NCBI GenBank assembly: GCA_028554645.1
Contig: JAQOOI010000058.1
Coordinates: forward strand, 1 to 64,000
From: Omphalotus guepiniiformis
Lineage: Eukaryota; Basidiomycota; Agaricomycetes; Agaricales; Omphalotaceae
Reading direction: 5' to 3'
Length of the DNA: 64,000 bases
Of the stretch, positions 45,545-56,366 are shown piece after piece (the first letter of the stretch is position 1; each line of letters begins with the position of its first letter). The position numbers and the translations under genes are program-made. The notes under the pieces were generated by a model. The model was not told where the DNA came from. It saw only the letters and a list, made by a program, of their open reading frames with translations, and did no database searches.

Positions 45545-46479
45545 AGGGGTGGAGTGAATCTGACGGCAGCCAGGGCCACTCGAGAATCTCCCATCAATCC
45601 TCCCCTTCTTCCGGAAATATCAGATCACGTGCATAACAATATCCGTTGTCAACTGAGTTCACTCGCGAGTTCCATGTATTCCTTCTGTCTGCTCGAGTCC
45701 CTAGTTCGATAGCAGCTGCTCAATAGAGCTTTTCAAAGACATCTTATATGCACTGCAAACTTCATTAGAACATAAACAGGTTGTTTTTTGAGAAGAACAA
45801 CGCCCTCTTTCGACGATCAGGCTTTTTCCGAGTCCGCAGCTCGTCGGTTGCGTAGACCCGGGCGCCTTCGTTGTAATCTTGGTACTTACTTTAAATTATG
45901 AGCTCAGGTACAGCAAAACAGTCGGTCTTAGCCTGCTTAGCATCACCGTTTGTTTTCTCTTCTCCCTCTGACCCTCTACATACCTCTCTTTTCAAGTCCA
46001 GGCTAGATTTGTCTCCGCTGGGAGGCCGTATGTGACGCAAAAGTCATGAGTTTGCATTAGCAACGTCGCGACGGCTTTCAAATTCTCATCAGATGCATCG
46101 GTTTAAATAATTCCTGATATTTATATGTAAGTGCAGTATGGGCGAAATTGAGCCGAGTGCTATTCACGTAGCATCCTGGTTTCCCCGTATACAAGAAGTG
46201 AAGGAGAGTGAAGGCCGCACATGTGCATCCGCGTCCATTCAGTATTACTGTAACGCCAGAAACACTCAGAATGTATGTTGTACATACAAGAGCCTCGACA
46301 GCCATGGAATTCGTTCGAGTTCGAACCTCGCGCCGGCTGCAATTAGAAACCACTTGATACAATTGTGCCTCCATTTAACCCCTGTATTTATAGACTTCGG
46401 ACACATCGGTCCAAGCTTGGACACAAGCACTGCAATGTTACAGCCAATCGAAATTAGAGTTCTACATATAACGCAGAAT
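45545..46479. other. Intergenic region, no gene seen
   Basis: Frames are short and overlap on both strands. The block GTTCGAACC (about 46319) resembles a tRNA B box but no cloverleaf can be folded around it. Probably the protease 3 upstream region and the 3' region of the isomerase gene. Confidence 0.5.
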
Positions 46480-47701
46480 CTACAGCCTTGCTTTGGCAGC
46501 AGCATCCTCGATACGAGCGTCTGTCACTCTCACATCTCTCTTTATTGTCTCCAAGGCGTCGCGGTAAATCTCCATCTTTATCCAACAAATGATCAGTTCA
46601 AGTGTTTGACTGTTGCCGAAATCCACTTACTTTAATGAGCCCCCACACGCCGCCTTGAGCATTACCTGCCCACTGATCTGCAACCTCCTCGGCTTTGGCC
46701 AGTACAGCTGCAGTATCACCTTTCACTATATGATCCACAATACCGACCTCGAGTGCTTCCTGTGGCGTGAATCGATGACCTTCGAGCGCGATTTTTCTTG
46801 GCAATTGAGCGTGACCGAACTTGCCCCTCAGAACGCCAGCAAATGAGGTCGGCCACGGTGCACCAAAAGCGACCTGTAAAGATGGTGTTGGTAGCTGAGA
46901 TGAGATCGAGAAGGTTGATTGTGAACCAACCTCATTCATGCAAAGCCAAGCCCGGCGTTTGCTTCCATCTGTCATTACGCGGTAGTCACAAGCCATCGAC
47001 AGCATGAATCCGCCTGCAAAACAGTGTCCATTGATGGCGGCAATGGTTGGTACTAGGACAACCAATCATCAGTGTCATAATCCCATCTAAACTTAAAGAT
47101 TCTGAAGAACTCACATGGAAAGGTCATCAGCCTATGAAGAAGGGGATCGAATGTCACTACAACAGCATTCGGCCATGAGTATCACAGGTTAAATGTCAAT
47201 CCCCCATACGACTCGATGGAATCATATCATCATATTCAACGCACACGGGAAGAAATTCTTATCGTTCTGCACTTTCGCATAGTCAAGACCTAAATTATAG
47301 GGGGAGTTACAATCAACTACTGAACGCACCAAGGAAAATTGAGCTTCACATACCATTACTAAAGAACTTATCCTGGTCTCTTCTCCCAACAATAATCAAC
47401 GCGCCTTTACCCTCCTTTTTATCCTGACTCTGAAGCCTCCAACTCTCCCGCCAATCCTTTTCGACAGCATCCAAAGCAGGCTTGAGACCACGGTCAACCA
47501 AGTCCACCGTAAGCCGCGAATCTTGACCGTTGTGCAATTCAATGATCCATAAGGTCTTCTTTGCTGTTACGGTTACAAACCAATAGCAACCTGCATCAGA
47601 AAAACCGCACTGCCTGGTGAGATGATAGCACTTGGAATGCACGCACGACGAGTAAGAGTTATCAAAGGGTTGTTAGTGGGTAGGCTGAGCGGATACGACA
47701 T
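46480..47701 (-). CDS. Peroxisomal enoyl-CoA isomerase/hydratase
   Basis: Crotonase-fold enzyme that shifts double bonds (Delta3 to Delta2) so unsaturated fatty acids can be beta-oxidised. Start at 47701 gives MSYPLSLPTNNPLITLTR (exon 47647-47701), spliced to PKKTLWIIELHNGQDSRLTVDLVD (from 47563). Small exons then give GLDYAKVQNDKNFFP and LTFDPLLHRLMTFP, followed by VPTIAAINGHCFAGGFMLSMACDYR, the oxyanion-hole motif, then VAFGAPWPTSFAGVLRGKFG and RFTPQEALEVGIVDHIV. The last exon reads MEIYRDALETIKRDVRV and ends AAKARL, a PTS1-type peroxisomal signal. The position usually holding the catalytic Glu is occupied within the GAPWPTSF region, so isomerase is preferred over hydratase, but this is inference from family resemblance. 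Confidence 0.9.
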
Positions 47702-48060
47702 TCTGTCAAAGGCGAAAAGAGCGATTTTAGACCGGGCCCTCCTTTGAGGGCTATATAAACTTCGGCAATAGTCAGTAATGACCGAGTGAAGAGTCTCATG
47801 TGATATGTTTTGAAGGTCAATTCAATAAAAGTAAGCCTTGATTTGAAGATACAACAAGCAAGAACCTTGCAATAGTCCGATTCAAATAAATGGTGTACAG
47901 AATTGAACACGAATATCTAGTTGAAGCTGAGTTGAAGTTTGAAAAGAATTCAAAAACTTTAAGTGAAGCCCAAGCGTAGATCACCAACTTCTGAAGAGCG
48001 CTGAGAAGCCATTGACAAATAAACCACAACTACCACCTTCCGTCTTCCTTTCCCAACAAA

Positions 48061-48350
48061 ATGGCCATAGACGAAGTACAAAAGGAAGCTATCAAAGGTA
48101 CCACTCTGCCTTATTCTGGAACAAATGTATAACTAACAACACCTTTCACTCACTCCCTCTTACGAAAGCTAAGCTACAAGCTCGCGACGAGCACATCCGT
48201 GAATCCTGGGTCCGAGCAATGGAAGCACGTCTCGTGCGTGAAGAGCTGGAAAAATGCCAGAGAACAGAAGGTGTTAACCATTATGAGACTTGCAAGTGGT
48301 TGTCGGAGAAGTACTTGGAGAAGCTTAGGGAAAATAAGGCGCGTTTGTGA
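48061..48350 (+). CDS. Complex I accessory subunit, NDUFB10/PDSW-like
   Basis: Small mitochondrial protein of respiratory complex I. Two exons, 48061-48097 and 48169-48350, give 72 residues starting MAIDEVQKEAIK. The second exon begins AKLQARDEHIRESWVRAMEA and carries ELEKCQRTEGVNHYETC, a twin-cysteine CX11C arrangement typical of this intermembrane-space subunit, then KWLSEKYLEKLRENKARL. The length matches other fungal forms, which lack the N-terminal extension of the animal protein. It has no presequence, as expected for import through the Mia40 disulphide route. The donor (GGTACC context) is a plain GTACCA. Confidence 0.88.
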
Positions 48351-49739
48351 TGTGCATCCGTTTAGGCTCTGCCGGGTACTGACGACGGTGGTCTGTTTAT
48401 AGGCACAAGGGTACAAGCAGATAGATGTATAAACTGCGCTTTGCTTGATTGACGATGGCAATAGAAATGCAACTCTGAAACGATTGCTTATTGGCTCTGA
48501 ACATTCTGTCAACTCGGCTCGTTCTCTCAGCTTTCGTCACCAACGAACACGAGTGTGTCCGTGACTCGAAATTCAGCGAAACCATGAATAGATTCGTTAT
48601 CCGGCATGGAAGCCTAAGCGGCTGATATCGGAGACTACATAATCCTATCTTCCTGGACAATTGAATCCTTGCATGATCTCTGACAATGTTAGATTCCCAT
48701 AGAACCCAGTGTTGCAACCAGGCGCGACGGTGCAGGAAATGGACTCAATGACTCTGGAAGGGTATCCTTATTCAAGTCGGACGTCAGATATCACACTGTA
48801 CCGGACAAGTCACGGAATGTATCTTGTGCGTATGGTTATCTTCTACGTTGTACTGAAGTACATGTCCAACGTGTCCTGTAGGTTCTACATCGTAAATGGG
48901 TGCAGTGTTGCCGTGCAATCAAGTCATACAGAAAACGCGGGGTCTCACTAACAACACCAACATATTCCAATTTATAGCCCAAACACCCAGGTGGTTTCAA
49001 TCGTTTCCCCGCGGGATCATGCAAGTTTGTTTGCTAATCACTCCGAGAGGTAGCGGTACATTTATCGTGTCTGAAGCGAGACGGCTTTTAGCACGAGTTT
49101 TATCCGGAAGGAACAGCTTCTCAAGATATGTTCCGTGGATGGAGGAATTCACTCAGAAATTGCGGTCATCGAAAAGTCTTCTCTCGCGCGGCCTTGCACG
49201 ACCGGGACTGAGATGTGGGCAGCTTTAGCGATATAAATGAGACTTTCCGGGCGAAGATAGGGTTTGAGATAGTTCTTGAACAACGCGTCAAAGATCAGAC
49301 GGTGGTTGGAATACTCAATTTTTACTAGGGTAAAGAATTAATATCTGGTCATTCCCTTTCGGCATACTCTTCTATGAAAACAATTTTTGCGTTCCGCCCA
49401 AAGCCAAAAACGCGTATATTGCGCTTGGAAGAGGTATGCACGTTGCCTATTTCTGCACTGGTTCCACAGCTGATTTTTTGAGTAGTCTCTGCACTGGGGC
49501 TTCTGAAATTCAGACATATATAGCATGGATGATGGAATGAAGAGAAAAACGAAAGGAACACTTCAAATTTATACAATGAAATACAACTTCAGATAAAACA
49601 TACAAGATGTTACGCCGCTCATATCGTGCTTGAGAATAAAGAATAAAGAACAAGTCCCGAATGACTCCAGGGCGAGCTAAGGATTGAGAATAAACCGACG
49701 ACACCCTCCAGCACAGTTAATCTGGATGGCCGACTCGGA
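48351..49739. other. Intergenic region, no gene seen
   Basis: Frames up to 110 codons exist (for example 48896-49228 on the plus strand) but none has a recognisable family or credible splice neighbours. I see no repeat or RNA gene. Confidence 0.45.
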
Positions 49740-51061
49740 GCTACCGTCACAACCATACATGAACATGAACAGGAGAACTCATGAGTACTGGTACAATCCC
49801 GTGTTCGTATAAAACCGGAAGACTCTTCGCTAGCAACAATTGGACATCCTTCACAGCGTGTGGCGGCACGCCGTCAACAACCAGCCTCTTCAAATCAGAA
49901 TAGCAAGGCCCCTGCAGAGAACCTGCGCTATAAGGTCCCAATTACAACAGCGAGATCTGTATATCTTTTCATAAGAGCATAACTTGCACGTTCGCAATGT
50001 GCACCATTTTGATTTCACGGGCGGTGTACTTGATGGGTAGAGACGTGAAGCTGATGTGTCGCAGTTGCGGATTGTATGAAAAGTCGACGTCGTTACAAAA
50101 GGCATCTGCGAAAAAGACATTTTTCAGTTACCGGCGTCGACGCCATATGCCAGTTCATCGAATGAAAACTTCAAAAATGACTCATGGAGCCACGTACCTT
50201 GTATGTCTGTAGCTTGAGAGCCACGTTCTTTAAAAGAGAGGCTCAAAGACTTGAGGGAATGCCCGATACACCGAAGAAATTGCGCGATAACATGCGGATC
50301 TATAGACCCATTTACCAAGAGATGCAGGCGTTCGACCGAGATTCCCTTTGGTCAGAAGTAAACCATCGTATGATTTCTGCTTCTTCATGTATTCCAACGA
50401 TTCTCAGAGAGGTTGAACACGAAGGAGGATCTGATGGCATGTCTAGCTCGCTTCCGTTCGATCTAGAAGGCAGGTGGTAGAAGGTAGAAGATGGTGCAAG
50501 TCGATCTCCTTCAAATTTGGACTGCTGAGCGCCACGAAGCAACCTTGTATGCTGCCGAAGCTGCAATCGAGCAAATCCAACACGCGCAACGGGAAGCTCC
50601 TAAAGGATATCGACGAATTCTTTGTGCTGCAGAAACTCGAATCGAGCGGACCTTAGGCGGAGGACATTGAGAGAGAGGCTATGATCGTCAGTTGAGAGAG
50701 ATTTTTAGTTATGAACACGTTCTGATCATAGATACCGACACCCTCTTGCAGAGAGAGCTCATGAACGTACTCTGTGATAGTAGAAAGAGGTGAATGAATG
50801 AGCTCGATAAGCTCCTTGAATTTCTTGATCCGAAGTAACGAGGGACTGCCGAATAACTGATAGCGACTTCGAGGTAGCCATGATTTGCTCACGAGACTGC
50901 AAACACAGAGAGTCTTCTGGTTCAGCACAACGTCTGCCGAAAGGGACGACCGAGGGTAATCAGTCCATGTATGTGCGGGGAAGCTCGAGATGAAGTTGGT
51001 TAATGACATTCTCGATGATTTCCAATGCGAAATCGAATGGAGGCGGACGTGCTGCAGACAT
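49740..51061 (-). pseudogene. F-box/leucine-rich-repeat protein gene, frame-broken
   Basis: F-box proteins are substrate receptors of SCF ubiquitin ligases and form very large families in Agaricomycetes. The minus strand opens with MSAARPPPFDFALEIIENVI, then in another frame NQKTLCVCSLVSKSWLPRSR, the typical F-box pair. Leucine-rich stretches follow: LSTITEYVHELSL, LRVLDLLDCSFGSIQGCF, SSPNLKEIDLHHLLPS, STSLRIVGIHEEAEIIRWF, IAQFLRCIGHSLKSLSLSF and LRHISFTSLPIKYTAREI. They sit in at least four different frames separated by stops without obvious introns, so the gene looks decayed. The first break is within the F-box itself near 50960. Confidence 0.65.
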
Positions 51062-51621
51062 CGTAGACAGTGGAACTGAATGGATTAACAGAATCTATTG
51101 GTGGAAGTAACATGACAAGAGTTAGCAGTGAGACAATTTGAGAGAACCGGGTATGATGGAACCGTCGAATCGAAGGTCGTGCGCATCTCAGAGGAATGAG
51201 CATGGGCTACATAGAATAGAAATAATTGGGAGCACCGACCGTTTGAACGGCAACTCTGTGAGAATTGGTTTACGCGTGCAGCGTGAAGAGATTGCCTGCA
51301 GTCTTCTAGATGAGCTTGAGAATACGATGACTGGGAGCAATGAAATAGCATCAGTGCACACAAGCAGTAATCAGTGTAAGTGATTATTCGAGCGCAACAT
51401 TCGAGGGCACAGCAAGCCATTTCGTGACATATTCAAGATAAAGATATTAACCATTATTCATAGTTCTGTGAATGTTAAAGTAGAGTGACAATCGTGAGCG
51501 ATAGATGTGTGATGCAACAATGGGGGGGGTATGAAGCAAAAAGAAATAGTAAATGAGCGGAGTACACATAGTGAAGGATCGGCAGCAAGATCTAACGACG
51601 TCGAGAAAGAATACGAGGCAA

Positions 51622-53554
51622 TTACTGCGGACGACAGTCGGGCTCTCCACCTGGACCGGGGAACTCATCTTCTGCGTCATCTTCCCAGTCGTCTTCATCC
51701 TCACCGAACTGGTGTGAAAACCCATGATCAAAGAAATCGCGGCTAGCCGGGAAAGATTGGGCACGCACGTCGAGAACATCAGCCTCCTCAAAGTTGGCTT
51801 CATCCACGATTTCTGGTTGCGGTTCAACGTCAACTCTCTTTGGTGGAAGGAGTTTTTCGAGAGCCTAGCCATGATGAGAAGAATCAGCACCGTAACATGG
51901 AATTAAGGGAGCAAGAATCTCAAATTCGGAGGGATTTTCGAATAGTCAACCAGACTTGTGGATACTGGACATACCTTCTGATCTATAGATTGCATCCATT
52001 CGCCATCAGGCATCTCAATCTCGAATAGAATGTAGAGATCTCCTTTTTGATCGGGGTGTTTATATACAGGCATTCCCTCGCCGTGTACAACAATGCTTGC
52101 GCCGGCCTGAATGACTTTGCCAGGCGGCATAGTAACTTTAATACCGCGTCCGTCGAGATGGGTAAGAAGAATTCGCGAAAAGCCTAAGAGTGCTTCCGAG
52201 AGTGTGATTTTAACATGAACAAGTAAGTGATCTTTTGAACGCTCGAAAGATTCATGCGGACGCGCTCTTAGCACAAAGACAACATCGCCAGGTGGCACAC
52301 CGGGCTGTCATAACAGGTCAGTTGCACAGCGACGCGAGAATGACACGACTTACTTCTTCATCGCCAGCCCCAGCTAACACAATCCTCTGTCGGTCAACCA
52401 TGCCTTTTTCAACGAAGATTTCTTGCCGCGTCTTTCCCTTCACCGTTTTTTCGCCCTTGCACTTTTTGCACCTGTTGGAAATATGTTCAGCGATCCTTCT
52501 GGAGGCAGCAACTATGACATACCTATCCTTTTCTCGCAACTTCTCTCCTGCGCCGTCACATTCAGAGCATCGTGCCCTAGATGTACCTAAATGCGAGGGA
52601 GATACCTGAGACCAAGGTTGAGCGCAGTCAAAGTACACCGTATCACGCTACCGCACCTGAGACGTGACATATGTCCACCCGTTTCCTTCACATTTTGAAC
52701 AGCTCTTCGGCTTCGCACTGCCCTTCGCACCAGAGCTATAAGCAAGGAAATAATTAATAAGTGATCAACACCAGAGGCAAACCCCACACTCACCCCTTAC
52801 AGGTACTGCACAGCACCTCTTTCTCCATGTTGATTTGGAAAGATTTACCATTGTACAGATCCTCCAGAGTTACATTATAGGGTATGACAGAGTCTGAGCC
52901 TTTTGTGCGCCTTCTAGACTGGCCACCCATGTCGAACCCAAATGAAAAGCCACCGCCTGAGCCAGCGAAGAACTGCGCGAAGACGTCGTCCATGTTGGGA
53001 CCGCTGCCACCGTTCAAACCGTCCACCCCACTCTCATCGTACACTGCCCTCGACTCTGGATCACTTAGAATCTCGTATCTGCGAGGCAAGTTCAAATAAA
53101 GGAGGAGAAAATTAAAATGATGCACGCACGCAGCCGCCATTTCTTGGAATTTTTGAGCAGCATCTGGGTCATCTCTGTTCTGTGTCCAACGAATTCAGGT
53201 TGGAGCGTAACGCAGAAGTTAAGCCACGTACTTTATCCTATACCACACTAACTGTTGAGCAGGGAACCGGTTGAATGTGAAATTTACGTACAGGGTGAAT
53301 ATCTCTGGCCTGAACTCCTAAAAATCAAAGCTAGAAGGGCGCGGGAGTAAAGGAATGCATACCTTCTTCCTGTAAGCCTTTTTTATTTCCGCTATCAGCA
53401 TGCGTTAGCCACTTCCCACATTTACAAATGTACAGTTCCTCCACCTTCACTAGCACTTGGAGAGACTTCAAGCAACTCGTAAAGTTCAGTATTGACAGGC
53501 ACTGAGTATAATCAGTCTGAAGAGGAATCTGCTAGAAGATTTACTGCACGTACT
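51622..53554 (-). CDS. Type I DnaJ/Hsp40 co-chaperone, Ydj1/DNAJA-like
   Basis: Hsp70 co-chaperone. The J domain reads PVNTELYELLEVSPSASE, AEIKKAYRKK, ARDIHP, DK, NRDDPDAAQKFQEMAAAYEI, assembled from small exons: 53445-53501, 53363-53391, 53292-53309 (18 nt), 53232-53237 (6 nt) and from 53179. The HPD catalytic tripeptide is divided by an intron between P and D. A Gly/Phe-rich part (FAGSGGGFSFGFDMGG) leads to four CXXCXG zinc motifs (CSTCKG, CSKCEG, CSECDG, CKKCKG) and the substrate-binding domain (PGVPPGDVVFVLRARPH, LTHLDGRGIKVTMPPGKV). The acidic C-terminus ends PDCRPQ, a CaaX-like box resembling the farnesylated end of Ydj1. The initiator ATG appears to be made by splicing: A at 53554 joined to TG at 53501-53500. 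Confidence 0.9.
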
Positions 53555-54005
53555 CGCTGTGAGGGTATAAGGTGAGACGCGATTGTCCCCAGACGCGTAC
53601 ACATTTGCCGAGTGCGCAAAAGGGACCGTGAGAGCTTTACTACAGGAAGGGGATGGCCGGCACTTTTTTTTCTTCTTTGACCAACGACCACGACAACCTC
53701 ACCAATCTCAACTCGTAGCAGGACGGACCACCGGTGAGTCTACAATTCTCTGTTTCTATATATGATGTTTTTCATTTAAACTTATCTACATTGTCTGATT
53801 CACGACGACAACATATCATTCTGATTTTTTTTCTTTTTTTCGTTGTTTGGAAGAGCGCTACAGATTTACTGACGAGTATTCTTCAACTATAGGTTCTTTT
53901 TGATCCACTTGTTTCTCCTCAGACATTTCATCCTGTACACGAATTCCTTCTGTATCCTAGTTTCGCTTCAATTGACAACTGTATTCGTATGTACAGAATG
54001 ACACC
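53555..54005. other. Divergent promoter region between DnaJ and RCM1
   Basis: The two genes are transcribed away from each other. Pyrimidine-rich runs (about 53660 and 53825) precede the RCM1 start. No further element was identified. Confidence 0.5.
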
Positions 54006-55894
54006 ATGAACTTCTATTTTGCTGCTGCTGGAGTCCTCGATCGTCTCGATGCAAAGAAAGGGTCCATCAAAGGTCTGATAGCTACTCTTCCCGAGAAGGA
54101 CAGGAAACGAACGTCAGCTCTTGTAATCGAAACACTGAAATGTGAGACTATGAACAGCAGTTCAGAGCGAATCCTGTATTGAATATTCCTCAACAGACAA
54201 GCCTGTCTTGACCGAGATCATCAATGAGGCGAAGCTGGTAAAGGAAGAACGAAAAAAGCTCACGTCGTTCAATCTCGCGCTCGTTCTGGTACACGACACG
54301 CTTCTTTCTGGTGGTATTCAAGCCGGAGACGGGCCAATCAAACAAGCAGTGCTGCGACATAAAACACGACTGCACAGCGAGCTGCAAAAACTTAAAATTA
54401 AACGTGGTGTCAAGTCAAATGGGGAACTTGCACAAGTGGGGGATAGCAGAGCGGGCAAGTCCTTTCCTTCGAACTTCATCTGACAAACAGAGGTTTTACG
54501 TGTTCTTTAGCACAAATACCGCGCTATGTACGCGTTAACACTTTATTGTGGACAATTGGAGAAGCAACCCAGTATTTTCTATCCCGTGGATTCATCTTGT
54601 CAGGGCCCTTTGATTCTTCGTAAATGCCTCAGGTTCGCCTCACCACAGCATTGAGCTGAACTCTATTTTCCAGCGCTTCAGGCCAAGGTTTCGCGCAAGA
54701 TGAGCATATCCCCAATCTTCTACTATTCCACCCCCAAATCTCCTTTCAAGAAGACATCGCCTATCAAGCAGGGAAGCTGATTTTACAAGACAAAGCCTCG
54801 TGCTTTCCTGCAATCATATTGGACCCGCCTGCTACAGACAAAGCTTCGGTCATAGATGCAACCTCTGCACCGGGTAACAAGACATCTCATTTGAGTGCGT
54901 TGATGGGTAACAAGGGAACGGTAAGCCCTCTTCGGAACCATATGTTTCTTTATTGAATAACTGTAAATGTAACCTTATTCACAGCTGTATGCCTTTGAAA
55001 AAGACCGCAGGCGATTCTCTACACTCAAACAAATGTTGTCGAAAGCAAAATGTAAAAATGTTGAGCCTGTAAACGCTGACTTTCTGTCTGTCGATCCCAT
55101 GGATCCCAAGTATTCCAATGTCACTCATATGTAAGGATATGTCGACCGCTGGATCTCTGCCTGCATTTGACATGTTTTTTAGCCTGCTCGATCCCTCATG
55201 CAGCGGATCAGGAATTGTAAATCGCCTTGACTATCTCTTGGAATCTGGTGCGTTTCTCGAAACCGTCCATTGAGTTCCCATACGAAGATTGACATATGTC
55301 TACAGAACAAGAGAACGAATCGGTTCAGGAAGATCGTTTGAAGAAGCTTGCAAGTTTCCAGCTGATGATGATACGACACGCAATGAAGTGTCAGTTTGAA
55401 CAATTCTTGACCTGTCTGATACCGAAAACTGACAAGCCATTTGGTTCCTGCCAGTCCCTGCCGTGAAAAGAATCGTTTATTCTACGTGTTCTGTGCACGC
55501 AATAGAGGATGAACATGTTGTACGGCAAGCCTTGAAGTCAGACGATGCCCAAACAGCAGAGTTTAGGCTTGCACCACCCAGTCAGGTTCTGCCCCAATGG
55601 CCACGCCGTGGAGTCCCAGGCGAGATGGATGATCCCAGTACGATCCTTCACTCCGTCCATACATGTACCATGTACGCTGACGTCCACTTCATATCTTTCT
55701 TCCCATGAACAGACCACGCAGCATCACTGGTGCGCTGTTTGCCCGGAGAGGATGCTACTAATGGGTTTTTCGTGTCTTGTTTCGTCAGAGGTATCGACAT
55801 TGAAGAATCTAGAAAACGGAAAGTTCATGACCCTGAACCAGAAGCTGTATTATCTCAAACTCCGCGAAAAAAGAAAAAGAAAAACAAGCACTGA
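54006..55894 (+). CDS. RCM1: 25S rRNA m5C methyltransferase (Rcm1/NSUN5)
   Basis: Nucleolar enzyme that methylates a cytosine in large-subunit rRNA using S-adenosylmethionine. Start at 54006: MNFYFAAAGVLDRLDAKKGS. First exons 54006-54141 and 54197-54454; the third starts at 54511 with QIPRYVRVNTLLWT, and the intron between them begins with GC (GCAAGT). Catalytic motifs: VIDATSAPGNKTSHLSAL (SAM loop), LLDPSCSGSG (the PC-type motif of this subfamily, with Cys) and IVYSTCSVHAIEDEHVV (the TC motif with the catalytic Cys). Other blocks: LLFHPQISFQEDIAYQAG, LQDKASCFPAIIL, NVEPVNADFL and FFVSCFVRGIDI. The C-terminal tail is strongly basic (TPRKKKKKNKH), a nucleolar-type signal. Several further introns, including one between the DPSCSGSG and STCS motifs. 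Confidence 0.93.
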
Positions 55895-56366
55895 GCGCTT
55901 GAGCTTTGAGCATTGTATATGGTCACGAATCGGATATCTCCGTACTCGAGATTCAAGTAATTAGCATGATGAAATCTCATATGTAACATTCGAATGCTTC
56001 AGCGATATACGCCGCCGCCACACATAATTGGCTTGATTGGGACTCCAGTGAACGATGAAGTCAGACAAACAGTGGATTCCATTGGCATAAAGCAAATATC
56101 TGGATGCTACAGATCGAGAATGCAGGAAACGCGTACGATAAGTACAACCATCTGAAAGAGTTGACCGTTAGCTGTCAGCTACTGTCGTGCCTACCCGTCA
56201 CTCTTTCGAAATACCAGGTGCGGTTTGCGGGTCCGTCGAAAGCAATGAATGTAGGCAACGAACGTCAGAAATCGAGAAAAGAAAATCGAGCTGGTGAGAA
56301 GTGAGAAATCAAGTCACGGTATTTTTAGAGCGAAAAGGTGAGAGACGTTAGGATGTCAAAGTCCGG
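55895..56366. other. Convergent 3' region between RCM1 and BBP
   Basis: The two genes end towards each other here. Only short frames are seen; nothing else was recognised. Confidence 0.5.

Noticed and set aside
46312..46335. tRNA-like B box GTTCGAACC
   Set aside because: No A box and no acceptor stem or cloverleaf can be formed around it on either strand.
53821..53850. T-rich run taken as a possible terminator
   Set aside because: It lies in a divergent promoter region, and a T tract alone does not define termination of eukaryotic mRNA genes.
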